64,000 bases of DNA, taken from NCBI GenBank assembly GCA_964400735.1, contig CAYNVQ010000001.1:682001-746000 (forward strand). The letters are read 5' to 3'. The notes below the pieces were generated by a model that searched no databases, was not told the DNA's origin, and saw only the letters and a program-made list of their open reading frames with translations. The stretch's first letter is position 1, and every line of letters begins with the position of its first letter. Position numbers and translations under genes: made by a program. Source of the stretch: CAYNVQ01 sp964400735 (GTDB lineage Bacteria; Acidobacteriota; Aminicenantia; Aminicenantales; Aminicenantaceae). Below, in pieces: positions 1 through 9,454 of this stretch.

Positions 1-1972
1 TCTTGCGGTAGGCTTCGATGATACGGTTGAGTGTTTCTTCTCCGAAACGCGCGTCTTCTTTGTAGTTGAGCATGGCCACCCACAATCTCAATATTTCCGC
101 TCCGTTCTGGTTGATGACCTCTTCCGGGTCCACGAAATTTCCCAGAGATTTCGACATCCCTTTCCCTTGTTCATCGAGAACGAAACCGTGAGTTATGCAC
201 GTCCGGTAGGGGGATGCTCCTTTGGCCCCCACGCCGATGAAAAGCGAGCTGTTGAACCATCCCCGGTACTGGTCATGCCCTTCGATATAGACATCGGCAG
301 GCCAGGGAAGGTCATCCCTTTTTCCCAAGACATTGTGGCTCGCTCCCGATTCGAACCAGACGTCCAGTATATTATTTTCCTTATTAAACCGCGAGGAACT
401 GCACTCCGAACATTTGATATCTGAGGGAAGGAACTCCTGCGCTTCCCTGATGAACCAGGAATTCGCCCCTTCCTTGGAAAAAATATCCGCTACCCTTTTC
501 GTGATATTCTCGTTGGCCATAATCGCTCCACAGTCGTGGCAGTAAAAGGCAGGTATGGGCACTCCCCAGGTCCGTTGGCGGGAGATACACCAATCCGGGC
601 GCGCCTCGACCATGTTAGCGATTCTCTCTTCCCCCCAAGGAGGAATCCAAGTGATCTTCTTAATTTCTTCAAGAGCCTTTCCCCTCAGGTCGCTCTTATC
701 CATAGCGATGAACCACTGGGCCGTAGCCCTGAAAATGACGGGATTCTTGCATCGCCAACAGTGAGGGTAAGAATGTACGATCTTATCCTCCTTGAGGAGA
801 GAGCCATCCTGTGCAAGGTCCTGATCGATAACCTTATTGGCCTCAAAGACATTCATCCCTCCATACTTTTCCACTTGAGGGATGAAGTTCCCTTCGCTGT
901 CTACGGGTGTGTAGATATCCAGGTCATACTTTAAACCGGTGAGATAGTCTTCATGTCCGTGTCCAGGGGCCGTGTGGACACATCCTGTCCCCTGGTCGAG
1001 GGTAACATAATCGGCCAGGACAAAAACAGATTCCCGGTCAATAAACGGATGTTTAGCCTTTAGCCCTTCCATATCTTTTCCCAGGAATGTGGTCAGCTCT
1101 TTCGTTTTTTCCAATTCCAGTTCCTCCGCCAGAACCGGAATTAACCTTTTAGCCGCGATAAAGACTTCTCCATCCGTTTGAAAGGCCGAATATTCAAACT
1201 CCGGATGAAAGGCAATAGCCAGGTTGGCGGGCAGGGTCCAGGGCGTGGTGGTCCAGATCAACACAAACACCTTCTTTCCTTTGAGGGAAGGTAACTTTTC
1301 GGACAAATCGGAAATCAATGGGAACTTGACATAGATGGAGGGAGATTCTCGGTCCTTGTATTCGATCTCGGCCTCAGCCAGAGCGGTCCGGCAGAAAGGA
1401 CACCAGTGGACGGGTTTTTTCCCTTTATAAACATTTTCTGAGGCAAAAAAGGCAGCCAGATAACGCAGCACCTCAGCCTCATATCTAGGATGCATAGTCA
1501 GATACGGCGCCTCCCATTCCCCGAAAACCCCAAGGCGTTTGAACTGATTCCGCTGAATATCGACGAACTTCAACGCATACTTCTTACATTCTTCCCTTAC
1601 TTCGATAGGCGTCATTTCCGCCTTCTTTTTTCCCAGAAGCTGGTCCACCTTGATCTCGATGGGAAGGCCATGACAGTCCCATCCAGGAAGGTAGGGTGCC
1701 CGGAAGCCCTGCATGGTCTTTGTCTTGACGATGAAATCCTTGAGAATCTTATTCAGAGCGGTCCCCAGATGAATCCTTCCATTGGCATAAGGCGGACCGT
1801 CGTGCAGGATAAAAGAGGGGCTGTTTTTCCTGTTATTCTGGATCTTTTGGTAAAGATCCATGCTTTCCCATTTATGGATAATCTCGGGCTCTTTTTGAGC
1901 AAGTTTAGCCTTCATAGAAAAAGGTGTCTGGGGAAGATTCAACGTTTCTTTGACATTATCGCTTTCAGCCAT
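1..1972 (-). CDS. ileS: Isoleucyl-tRNA synthetase, 5' part (runs off the window)
   Basis: This class Ia synthetase charges tRNA-Ile with isoleucine. About 657 residues from the N-terminus are in the window; the anticodon-binding end lies beyond base 1. The frame reads DGPPYANGRIHLGTALNK near residues 58-74, the ATP-binding signature region, and GKGMSKSLGN near residues 603-612, the KMSKS loop. Between them are the usual IleS landmarks, including WDCHGLPIE and the zinc-type patch HWCPFC. The signature is HLGT rather than HIGH, so its fourth position is Thr. The ATG at 1972 has a GGAG ribosome site upstream and a good promoter at 2005-2032, so ileS can be transcribed separately from nadB, whose gene ends about 170 bases upstream. 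Identification is certain. Confidence 0.97.
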   Translation of the reverse strand, partial: MAESDNVKETLNLPQTPFSMKAKLAQKEPEIIHKWESMDLYQKIQNNRKNSPSFILHDGPPYANGRIHLGTALNKILKDFIVKTKTMQGFRAPYLPGWDCHGLPIEIKVDQLLGKKKAEMTPIEVREECKKYALKFVDIQRNQFKRLGVFGEWEAPYLTMHPRYEAEVLRYLAAFFASENVYKGKKPVHWCPFCRTALAEAEIEYKDRESPSIYVKFPLISDLSEKLPSLKGKKVFVLIWTTTPWTLPANLAIAFHPEFEYSAFQTDGEVFIAAKRLIPVLAEELELEKTKELTTFLGKDMEGLKAKHPFIDRESVFVLADYVTLDQGTGCVHTAPGHGHEDYLTGLKYDLDIYTPVDSEGNFIPQVEKYGGMNVFEANKVIDQDLAQDGSLLKEDKIVHSYPHCWRCKNPVIFRATAQWFIAMDKSDLRGKALEEIKKITWIPPWGEERIANMVEARPDWCISRQRTWGVPIPAFYCHDCGAIMANENITKRVADIFSKEGANSWFIREAQEFLPSDIKCSECSSSRFNKENNILDVWFESGASHNVLGKRDDLPWPADVYIEGHDQYRGWFNSSLFIGVGAKGASPYRTCITHGFVLDEQGKGMSKSLGNFVDPEEVINQNGAEILRLWVAMLNYKEDARFGEETLNRIIEAYRK

Positions 1973-2004
1973 GATTCACTCCGACCGACACATTCATTTT
2001 TGTT

Positions 2005-2032
2005 ATTATAGAAGATGCCCGTTGAAAGTCAA
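2005..2032 (-). promoter_or_regulatory. Sigma70-type promoter for ileS
   Basis: On the minus strand TTGACT (2032-2027) and TATAAT (2010-2005) are separated by 16 bases. Predicted transcription starts near 1998, giving a leader of about 25 bases before the ileS ATG. Confidence 0.6.
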
Positions 2033-2141
2033 CTCGAGAGGGGTCCCCGGAATGGCGATAGAGAAGAATTAAGGGACTTATCGGGAGATATTGCCCATCC
2101 CCTTCCCTAAATACAAATATTTCTGTTATCTATCTTGGGGG

Positions 2142-3716
2142 CTAAGACTTAAGATAATGAGAGCCACGGCTGATTGGATTTCCTAGTGCTGCATAGGTGA
2201 TCAAAAGAGCCACCTGGATGCCGTGCTTGAGGCCCACCACTTTCATATCCATCCTGGCCTCTTTGTAGAATTTCATGATTCTGTGCCGTAGATAATCCAA
2301 ATCAGCTCTGGCCCGGTCCAGGCGTTTGTTGGTTCTTATGATGCCCGCGTAATTCCACATGGTCGACCGAATGGATATCCAATCCTGGTTGATGAGAGCC
2401 GGATCGATTTCTTCTTCTTTTTTTGGGTAGTACCATTTATGGACATCCGAAGGACCGTAACCGACATTCGGGTCGAAATGGGCGACGATGTGCTTGGTTG
2501 CTCGCGTCCCCCAGACAAGACCTTCCAAAAGAGAAGTAGAAGCCAAACGGTTAGCCCCATGAAGGCCGGTGCAAGAGGCTTCCCCCACAGCATACAGGCC
2601 ATTCAGAGAGCTTTCCCCCCAGCCATCGACCAAGACACCTCCGCAGCAATAATGAGCGGCTGGAACCACAGGTATGGGTTCCTTGGTTATATCGATACCG
2701 TATTTCAAACAGGTCTGATAGATATTGGGAAACCGTTTCTTGATATCGATTTTCGCGTAGGATGCCAGGTCGAGATAAACATAGTTCGAGTTGGTATCCG
2801 TCATCTCCTCATAGATGGCTCTAGTGACTTCGTCACGAGGAGCCAGATCTCTTTTTTCCGAATATTTTTCCATAAATGTGCAGCCATCTTTGGTCTTTAA
2901 ACGGGCCCCCTCCCCCCTCACAGTCTCAGAAATCAAAAAGCCATCCGCATCCCGATGAAATAGAGACGTGGGATGGAATTGGATGTATTCCATGTTGACG
3001 AGTCGAGCTCCCGCCTGATAAGCCATCGCATACCCGTCACCGATAGCCCCTCTTGGATTAGAAGTATATTGGAAGACCGCTCCACAACCTCCTGAAGCGA
3101 GAATGGTATAAGGGGCGAAAATTACCTTCACTATTTTAGAGGCATTATCCAGAACGTAACTTCCGAGACAGCGTGGCTCCCTATAAAAAGAATTGGGATT
3201 TTTTGAATGATGGGGAGCGGTCAACAGATCGACGGCTGTATGGTTGGTCAGAAACGTTACGTTGGGATATTTTTTCAGAGCAGCGATAAACTTTTCCTCG
3301 ATGGTTTTTCCTGTGGTGTCCTTGATGTGAAGGATACGTCGGCGAGAATGACCGGCTTCCTGAGCATAGTCCAGCGAGTCCGGTGAGCTCCTCATGAAGG
3401 GAATCTTCAATTCATTAATCAGGATGCTGTCCACCATCTGCTTGCCTTCGGTCGCCAGAATAGCCACCGCTTCGGGATTGTTTATTCCGTCCCCGGTTTG
3501 GATAATATCCTCCTTCAACAATTCGGGGCGGTCAGCCTCCCCCAATGAAACAATCCCTCCTTGGGCGTATAAAGTATTCGATTCTTCGGGTTTGACATGT
3601 TTGGTGACCACCACCACTTTTAAGCCACTTTTGGCTGCCTCGAGCGCTGCGCTCGATCCCGCAATCCCACAGCCGATAATCAGGATGTCTGTTTTTAAAC
3701 TTATCGATTCCGCCAT
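2142..3716 (-). CDS. nadB: L-aspartate oxidase
   Basis: This flavoprotein oxidises L-aspartate to iminoaspartate, the first step of de novo NAD synthesis. The N-terminus has the FAD dinucleotide-binding motif (ILIIGCGIAGSSAA). The middle carries the succinate dehydrogenase/fumarate reductase flavoprotein signatures (QFHPTSL, a run of Gly around SGGCGAVFQ), and the C-terminal half has AVGEASCTGLHGANRLAS. At 524 residues it has the usual length. I start it at the ATG at 3716. A TTG at 3731 would add five residues and overlap nadC, but has no better ribosome site. It follows nadC directly, so the two are one operon. nadA (quinolinate synthase) is not in the window and must lie elsewhere. Confidence 0.95.
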   Translation of the reverse strand: MAESISLKTDILIIGCGIAGSSAALEAAKSGLKVVVVTKHVKPEESNTLYAQGGIVSLGEADRPELLKEDIIQTGDGINNPEAVAILATEGKQMVDSILINELKIPFMRSSPDSLDYAQEAGHSRRRILHIKDTTGKTIEEKFIAALKKYPNVTFLTNHTAVDLLTAPHHSKNPNSFYREPRCLGSYVLDNASKIVKVIFAPYTILASGGCGAVFQYTSNPRGAIGDGYAMAYQAGARLVNMEYIQFHPTSLFHRDADGFLISETVRGEGARLKTKDGCTFMEKYSEKRDLAPRDEVTRAIYEEMTDTNSNYVYLDLASYAKIDIKKRFPNIYQTCLKYGIDITKEPIPVVPAAHYCCGGVLVDGWGESSLNGLYAVGEASCTGLHGANRLASTSLLEGLVWGTRATKHIVAHFDPNVGYGPSDVHKWYYPKKEEEIDPALINQDWISIRSTMWNYAGIIRTNKRLDRARADLDYLRHRIMKFYKEARMDMKVVGLKHGIQVALLITYAALGNPISRGSHYLKS

Positions 3717-3723
3717 TTTTCTC

Positions 3724-4596
3724 TCAGTCAAGAAACTCCATGCTGATATCCAAGGACGAGTAGGAATGGGTCAAGGCTCCGACTGAGACAAAATCCACCC
3801 CTAATTCAGCAATCCTCCCTAATTTTCTCTCATCGATATTGCCCGAAACCTCGACCGCCACCCTTCCCTTGATCAAATCCATAACCGCCCTCATTTCCTC
3901 CCAGGGCATGTTGTCGAGCATGACGATATCGGCACCCGCTTCCAGGGCTTCTCTGACTTCATCCATATTGGTTGTCTCCACCTCGATCTTAATGTTAGGT
4001 TTAATCCTTTTTCTTGCCATTTTTATCGCTTCTGTAATACTTCCCACGATCTTGAGATGGTTATCTTTTATCATGACCATGTCGGAGAGGCTCAAGCGGT
4101 GATTCATCCCTCCGCCCATTTTGACTGCATATTTTTCCAGGCTCCGCAGGCCAGGCGTCGTTTTCCTGGTGTCTAGGACTTTGGTCTTTTTCCCTGCCAG
4201 GGCTTTCACATACTTATCGGTTGTCGTCGCTATTCCGGACATCCGCTGCAGAAAATTTAGGGCTATCCTTTCTCCTTTGAGCAAGGATCTGGAATGCCCG
4301 GCGAGAACGGCCAGCTTTTCTCCCTTTCCTATTTTTTGGCCGTCTTTTCGGTGTATCTCGAAGATAACCTCAGGATCGATTTTTTCGAAAACCCTTGCTG
4401 CCACAAAAATACCAGCGAGTATTCCTTCTTGTTTGGCCATAATCAAGGCCCTGGAGACAGAATCTGCCGGGATAATATTATCGGATGTGATATCTCCCAG
4501 TGGCATATCCTCTTTTAGCGCCGCCTCGATCAGCCCATCTATATTTTTCCTCCACATGCAGAAATTATAAATTTTTCCCTCTTCCCAGTCAAACAT
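3724..4596 (-). CDS. nadC: Nicotinate-nucleotide pyrophosphorylase (carboxylating)
   Basis: This enzyme converts quinolinate and PRPP to nicotinate mononucleotide with release of CO2, the third step of de novo NAD synthesis. The 290-residue length matches the family. Diagnostic segments are ALNFLQRMSGIAT, LDTRKTTPGLR, the GGGMNHR phosphate-binding stretch, and IEVETTNMDEVREAL followed by ADIVMLDN. The ATG at 4596 has a strong GGGAGGAGGG ribosome site. It is first in the nadC-nadB operon and is divergent from the membrane-protein gene at 4720. Confidence 0.96.
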   Translation of the reverse strand: MFDWEEGKIYNFCMWRKNIDGLIEAALKEDMPLGDITSDNIIPADSVSRALIMAKQEGILAGIFVAARVFEKIDPEVIFEIHRKDGQKIGKGEKLAVLAGHSRSLLKGERIALNFLQRMSGIATTTDKYVKALAGKKTKVLDTRKTTPGLRSLEKYAVKMGGGMNHRLSLSDMVMIKDNHLKIVGSITEAIKMARKRIKPNIKIEVETTNMDEVREALEAGADIVMLDNMPWEEMRAVMDLIKGRVAVEVSGNIDERKLGRIAELGVDFVSVGALTHSYSSLDISMEFLD

Positions 4597-4683
4597 CCCT
4601 CCTCCCTCTTATGCGTCTCTCATTTATCATTGGAACCCTCCCCCAAACAGCCCAATTCCTTCAACTAACACAAAAAGTCCGGT

Positions 4684-4713
4684 TTGACACATCAATGAAT
4701 CTCCCCTTAATAT
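4684..4713 (+). promoter_or_regulatory. Promoter abutting the GTG start at 4720
   Basis: A perfect TTGACA at 4684-4689 is followed after 17-18 bases by TTAATA/TAATAT (4707-4713). The expected transcription start, 6-7 bases downstream, falls on or next to the GTG at 4720, so the mRNA may be leaderless. Confidence 0.5.
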
Positions 4714-4719
4714 ACTGGA

Positions 4720-5733
4720 GTGCAAAAAAGAAAGGCGTTCTCCTTCCTGGCGTCCATCCTCGTTTCTGTCGTCCTCATTTGGTTTCTCTTCTCTCGTGTC
4801 GAATTCAGAGATTTCGCCCAAACCTTTGCCCGTATCTATATCCCCGGACTTTTGGTATTTATGGTCATCGCCCTCGCCGGAGCCACCCTTCGCGCCTGGA
4901 GGTACAAATGCCTACTCCTTCCTCATCGGATAAGCTGGCCCAATATCTTCCTGGTCACTTTTATACGGAATCTCTTTGTTGACCTCTTCCCTGCTCGACT
5001 TGGTTCTCTTTCCTATATTTATGTTTTGAATAAAAGCCTGAAATACTCATTTGAAGCAGCCTCCTCCAGTTTTGTGGTAGCTTTCGTGCTTGATTTTCTC
5101 ACTCTAAGCCCCTTCTTGGTCTTCTCCATATTGGCTGTCGGCCTGGGGCAAACCGCTGTTAGCAATACGACTCTTCTGGGAATTTCGCTTATTTTCTTTA
5201 TCCTGATGTTTTTTGCTTTCTGGAAGATTTCTTCCCTTTTGGCCGCAGGCCTCAAGGCTTACAAAAGCTCGCTGAGGATTTTAAGACTGGAAGAAAAAAA
5301 ATGGGTCAGAACCAGTGCGGAAAAAATTCAACTGACCATTGACGAACTGGATAGGATAAAAAACCGGAAGATCGGCTGGCCCCTTTTTATCCTCTCTTTA
5401 GGAATCCGTTTGGCAAAATATGGGGCTCTCTACTTTCTTCTTTTTTCTCTTTTGCGCAGCCATGGATTTTCGCTCGGAAGCTTGAGCTTCTCTAAAACCA
5501 TACTGGGAATAACCGGAGCAGAGCTGACCTCCGCCCTCCCTATTAAAGGGATAGGAGGATTCGGAACCTGGGAATCAGCCTGGGCTTTAACGCTCAAATT
5601 GATGGGCTTTGAAACACGAATCGCCATCCTTTCCAGCGGGATCCATCTCATCACCAATACGTTCGAGTATTTTCTGGGTGTCATCAGCATTCTCATTCTC
5701 GCTATTTCCCGTCCGCAAAAAAGAAGAAATTGA
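4720..5733 (+). CDS. Lysylphosphatidylglycerol synthase TM-region / UPF0104 membrane protein
   Basis: This 337-residue polytopic inner-membrane protein resembles the membrane half of MprF/AglD-type proteins (the LPG_synthase_TM family). About eight hydrophobic segments are visible. The family pattern is also seen: an arginine-rich loop after the second segment (ATLRAWRYKCLLLPH), the RNLFVDLFPARLG stretch, and near the C-terminus the Gly-rich segment PIKGIGGFGTWE. Relatives are thought to be lipid flippases or to act in lipid modification; no soluble synthase domain is present, so flipping is only an inference. The GTG start sits just before the first membrane segment, and no other in-frame start is near. 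It stands alone, divergent from nadC. Confidence 0.8.
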   Translation: MQKRKAFSFLASILVSVVLIWFLFSRVEFRDFAQTFARIYIPGLLVFMVIALAGATLRAWRYKCLLLPHRISWPNIFLVTFIRNLFVDLFPARLGSLSYIYVLNKSLKYSFEAASSSFVVAFVLDFLTLSPFLVFSILAVGLGQTAVSNTTLLGISLIFFILMFFAFWKISSLLAAGLKAYKSSLRILRLEEKKWVRTSAEKIQLTIDELDRIKNRKIGWPLFILSLGIRLAKYGALYFLLFSLLRSHGFSLGSLSFSKTILGITGAELTSALPIKGIGGFGTWESAWALTLKLMGFETRIAILSSGIHLITNTFEYFLGVISILILAISRPQKRRN

Positions 5734-6007
5734 ACCATTAGGCATAAATGAGAACACACCAAGGACGACGAGGATCGGATGCCGAACGCAAGGTTGTGCA
5801 ATCGGAGGAGATTTCTTAAAATAGGAGCTTCATTAAAAATCATTTGTGGGCTCAATGCCGAATTGGCCGAAAGTAAGGAACAAAGAATCCCGAAACTAAA
5901 ATTCCCTTCCCTCGACGTAAGACCGGATGCCCCATGTCGTTCCTCGAAGCAACCTTTTCCCGAAAATTGCGTTCTACCTAGTGAAGAACATCGAGAAAGG
6001 ACATTTT
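5734..6007 (+). other. Intergenic stretch before tldD
   Basis: No convincing gene, repeat or RNA is visible. Short open frames cross it but lack ribosome sites and family resemblance. It should hold the promoter of the tldD-tldE operon; I could not pick a clear one. Confidence 0.4.
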
Positions 6008-7528
6008 GTGCCTCCTCTCACCAGAAGGTTTTTCTTGAAATCAAGCGCGGCTATTGTGGCATCGGTCTTCACCCATCCTTATTGCAAGAAGGCAACCATG
6101 AAAAATTCTCATCCCCTATCCTTTGAAGACCATTTCTCACTGAGTGAGGCAGATTTGGAAAAAATCTTGAATATCGCTCTTTCTCTGGGAGGCGATTTTT
6201 CGGAAATATTCTTGGAGTACAAGGTGTTCAACTCCATCAGGATGGAGGAGGATATCATAAAAGAGACCTCAGAGAATATCGTGATCGGAGCCGGAATAAG
6301 GGTGATCTATGGGGACCAAACTGGATATGGATATACAAACGATATTTCTTTCGATAAAATCAAAAGAGCGGCCCTCACCGCTGCCTCTATCGCCAAAGGA
6401 AACAGCCTGCAAAATTCATCCCCGCTCCGATCCTTTGTCCTCAAGCATAATTACTATCCAGTCCTCTCCATCCCCAAGGATGAGCCCTTGGATAAAAAAA
6501 TGGGCTTGGTCAGAAAAACCTACAATACGGCCCTGACTTTCGACCCAAAAATAAAAAAAGTGAAGGTCACTTATGTCGACCAAACCCGGCACATAATAAC
6601 GGCCAACTCAGAGGGGCTGCGTATTTCCGATGTCCAGCCCCTGATCAAGCTGATCTGTTCGAGCATCGCCGAGAAAGCTGGAAATAGAGAACTGGGCTTT
6701 TCTGGTGGAGGAGGAAGGTTCGGTCTTGAATATTTCGAAAAAAAACTCTCTCCTCAGGAGATCGGAAAAGAAGCTGCACAGGAAGCTTTATCGCTCTTGG
6801 AAGCCGTCCCGCCGCCTGCGGGAGAAATGCCTATAGTCTTGGCGCCCGGACACAGCGGGGTGCTGATCCACGAGGCTGTAGGCCACTTGCTTGAAGCCGA
6901 TTTCAACCGGAAGAGAACCTCTGTGTTTTGGGATAAAATGGGCAAAAAAGTGGGAAATGAACAAATTTTTATCTATGATGATCCCACTATCCCTTTTTTC
7001 CGGGGGTCCTACAACGTCGACGACGAGGGAACCATCCCTGCCAAAACTCCCCTTATCGAGAAAGGAAAATTAGTGGGATTGCTTCAGGATAGGTTATCCG
7101 CCAAGTTGATGGATAGGCCCCTGACCGGACATGGACGGAGACAGGATTACACCTGCATCCCCATTCCCAGGATGAGCAACACATATATCGATAGAGGGGA
7201 ATATGATCCCGAAGAAATCATCAAATCCGTAGACAAGGGACTGTACACCGGCAAATTTATGGGAGGCCAAGTCGAGGATTCGGGGAAATTCACCTTTTCG
7301 GTGAGTTCGGGATACTTGATCGAGGGAGGGAAACTCTCTGTTCCGGTCAAACAAGCAACTTTGATCGGATCCAATATTGATATCCTTCAGAAGTTAGAGC
7401 GAGTTGGTTCCGACCTAGCCTTCAGTTTCCAAACCGGAACCTGCGGGAAGGAGGGGCAGGCAGTCCCCGTCACCGACGGCTGTCCCACTCTCAAAGTGGC
7501 AAAAATGACGGTGGGAGGGACGAAATGA
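6008..7528 (+). CDS. tldD: TldD-type metalloprotease subunit with Tat signal
   Basis: This is the catalytic subunit of the TldD/TldE (PmbA) zinc protease, a heterodimer that degrades or trims peptides. The HEAVGH zinc motif lies at residues 288-293 of this start. The C-terminal half shows the family's conserved GRRQDY and GGQVEDSGKF stretches. I start at the GTG at 6008 because GAAAGGA lies six bases upstream. An upstream in-frame ATG at 5927 has no such site. From this start the protein begins with a short n-region, TRRFFLK and a hydrophobic run, a textbook twin-arginine signal. The well-studied E. coli pair is cytoplasmic, so export here would be unusual. The stop overlaps the tldE start by four bases. 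Confidence 0.9.
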   Translation: MPPLTRRFFLKSSAAIVASVFTHPYCKKATMKNSHPLSFEDHFSLSEADLEKILNIALSLGGDFSEIFLEYKVFNSIRMEEDIIKETSENIVIGAGIRVIYGDQTGYGYTNDISFDKIKRAALTAASIAKGNSLQNSSPLRSFVLKHNYYPVLSIPKDEPLDKKMGLVRKTYNTALTFDPKIKKVKVTYVDQTRHIITANSEGLRISDVQPLIKLICSSIAEKAGNRELGFSGGGGRFGLEYFEKKLSPQEIGKEAAQEALSLLEAVPPPAGEMPIVLAPGHSGVLIHEAVGHLLEADFNRKRTSVFWDKMGKKVGNEQIFIYDDPTIPFFRGSYNVDDEGTIPAKTPLIEKGKLVGLLQDRLSAKLMDRPLTGHGRRQDYTCIPIPRMSNTYIDRGEYDPEEIIKSVDKGLYTGKFMGGQVEDSGKFTFSVSSGYLIEGGKLSVPVKQATLIGSNIDILQKLERVGSDLAFSFQTGTCGKEGQAVPVTDGCPTLKVAKMTVGGTK

Positions 7529-8871
7529 GCGGACAAAAAAAATCCTCGGCCCTTTTGGATATGGCTGAGAGTCTGGTCAGTTTTGCCCTCTCTCAAGGGG
7601 CTGGAGAGACCGAGGTTACAATCGTAGATGGCATCGAGTTCAACGTGGATGTTAGAGAAGGGAGAATCGAAAATTTGGTCGAAGCTGGTTCCAGATATCT
7701 TGGGCTCAGAGTCATCAAAGACAAAAAAACAGCTTATGCCACATCCTCTGATCTAACCAAGGATACCCTTCAACGTTTGGTGAAGAATGCGATTCGGCGG
7801 GCAGAAATGGCCAATCCCGACGAATTCGCCGGGCTGCCCATTCCTATTCAAAGTCCTTCCGAAGCTGGCCCTCTCGATATCTATGACCAGCAAATAGCGG
7901 AATTGACAGCCGATGAAAAAATACGCCTGGCCACCAAGACCGAAAAAATGGCTCTCGAAGATAAACGGATCACCAATTCACATGGAGCGAGTTTCGAAAC
8001 CAAAGACATCAAGTCCATCTTATCGAATTCCTACGGGATAAATCAGGAGTACCAGGAATCCTATTTAAGCTTGAGCGTAGGCCTCCAAGCCGGGGATACG
8101 GATAACAAGGTGGAGGGTTTCTGGTCCAGCGTAAAGAGGCACTTCAAAGAACTCGATCCACCTGAGAATGTGGCCAAAAAGGCGGTGGAAAGAACGGTTC
8201 GTCAACTTCATCCGCGAAAAATCACCACTCAGAGTGTACCGGTCATTTTTGAACCCCCCATGACTTCCTGGCTGATGGGATTTCTTTTTGCCTGCGTTTC
8301 TGGGGTCGCAGTCTACCAAAAACTCTCCTTTCTGGCAGAAAAATTGGGCGAAAAAATCGCGAATGAGAAAATCACCGTTTATGATGACGGCCAATTACCC
8401 AGATTGCTCGGAACACGCCCCTACGATTCCGAGGGTGTTCCCACACAAAAAACCGCGGTCATCGAGAGTGGCACTTTAAAAAATTTCCTCTGCAACACGT
8501 ATGCAGCGAAAAAGCTCGATCTCCGATCCACCGGAAACGCAGATGGCCCCAATGTGGGGCCGAACAACTTTTATCTCCAAAACGGGCACACTTCTCCAGA
8601 GGATATCATCCGGCAAACGGAGAGGGGCCTTCTCCTCGTCCGGACCCTCGGTCATGGGCTCAATCCCGTGACAGGCGATATCAGCCGGGGAGCTTATGGA
8701 TTATGGATCGAGAAAGGAGAAATTCTTTACCCGGTGTCCGAAATAACCATCTCCGGGAATCTAGGCACGATCCTGAACCAGGTCGAAGCCGTGGGGAATG
8801 ACCTTGAATTCCGAAGCTCGATAGTCGGACCGACCATAAAAATTGCGGAACTCACCGTAGCCGGAGAATGA
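7525..8871 (+). CDS. pmbA: TldE/PmbA-type partner subunit
   Basis: This 448-residue protein is homologous to TldD but lacks the HExxxH zinc motif, as expected for the TldE (PmbA) partner that shapes the protease chamber. Family landmarks include FNVDVREGRIENL near the N-terminus, the PVIFEPPMTSWLMGF region where TldD has its zinc site, and the C-terminal segments VTGDISRGAYGLWI and ISGNLGTIL. The ATG overlaps the tldD stop (ATGA), implying coupled translation. Unlike its partner, it has no visible signal peptide. It would have to travel with TldD through Tat, or the TldD signal is not used. Confidence 0.9.
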   Translation: MSGQKKSSALLDMAESLVSFALSQGAGETEVTIVDGIEFNVDVREGRIENLVEAGSRYLGLRVIKDKKTAYATSSDLTKDTLQRLVKNAIRRAEMANPDEFAGLPIPIQSPSEAGPLDIYDQQIAELTADEKIRLATKTEKMALEDKRITNSHGASFETKDIKSILSNSYGINQEYQESYLSLSVGLQAGDTDNKVEGFWSSVKRHFKELDPPENVAKKAVERTVRQLHPRKITTQSVPVIFEPPMTSWLMGFLFACVSGVAVYQKLSFLAEKLGEKIANEKITVYDDGQLPRLLGTRPYDSEGVPTQKTAVIESGTLKNFLCNTYAAKKLDLRSTGNADGPNVGPNNFYLQNGHTSPEDIIRQTERGLLLVRTLGHGLNPVTGDISRGAYGLWIEKGEILYPVSEITISGNLGTILNQVEAVGNDLEFRSSIVGPTIKIAELTVAGE

Positions 8872-8878
8872 TCCTCCT

Positions 8879-9454
8879 CTAAAATTTATCGAAATGGATC
8901 ACCCCTTCGAGTCTGCGTTTGGGAACATGCAGGCGCCCTTTCTCATCTTTCCAGTACTCGACCGAATCCTTCATATCCTCGATCATGGGAGATTCTGCTG
9001 GGAATCCGAGAGCTAATACCGAATCGATGCGAAAGGACTCGGGAATTTGGAGTAAACCTCTCAGCCGATCCCTGTCCACAGAGATAATCCAACAGGACCC
9101 GATGCCTTTATCCCACGCTGCCAGGATCATGTTTTCTGAAGCCGCTCCCGCATCCCATTCGAATCCCTTTTCTCTGATTCTCAAATTCACCAGCACCACT
9201 ATGTAGGCTCGAGGTTCCTGGCCCGGTTTAGGATTTCCTTCAGGAGCTATGTATCTGGCCCATTTCAGGCAGGAAAATACACCACTCCGGACAGCTTCCT
9301 CTTCCACCAATATGAATTCTAGGGGTTGCCGGTTGGCCGCCGAAGGAGCCAGCCGCCCTGCATTGGCAATTTCTTTCAAGATTTCAAGGGGAATGGGTTC
9401 CGGCTTGAATTGCCGTATGGACCTCCTCGATACGATCAAATCATAAAGACTCAT
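8879..9454 (-). CDS. Nitroreductase family FMN oxidoreductase
   Basis: This 191-residue protein belongs to the nitroreductase/NADH dehydrogenase fold family, which uses FMN and NAD(P)H to reduce nitro, quinone or similar acceptors. It begins with the family start (LIVSRRSIRQFKPEPIP) and has the FMN-binding APSAANRQP segment. WDAGAASENMILAAWDKGIG follows in the middle. An ideal AAGGAGGT ribosome site precedes the ATG at 9454. It converges with tldE, ending seven bases from that stop codon. Substrate unknown. Confidence 0.88.
   Translation of the reverse strand: MSLYDLIVSRRSIRQFKPEPIPLEILKEIANAGRLAPSAANRQPLEFILVEEEAVRSGVFSCLKWARYIAPEGNPKPGQEPRAYIVVLVNLRIREKGFEWDAGAASENMILAAWDKGIGSCWIISVDRDRLRGLLQIPESFRIDSVLALGFPAESPMIEDMKDSVEYWKDEKGRLHVPKRRLEGVIHFDKF

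Noticed and set aside
167..2011. Several plus-strand frames of 60-170 codons over the ileS region
   Set aside because: They lie opposite ileS in a shadow frame, lack ribosome sites and show no family resemblance.
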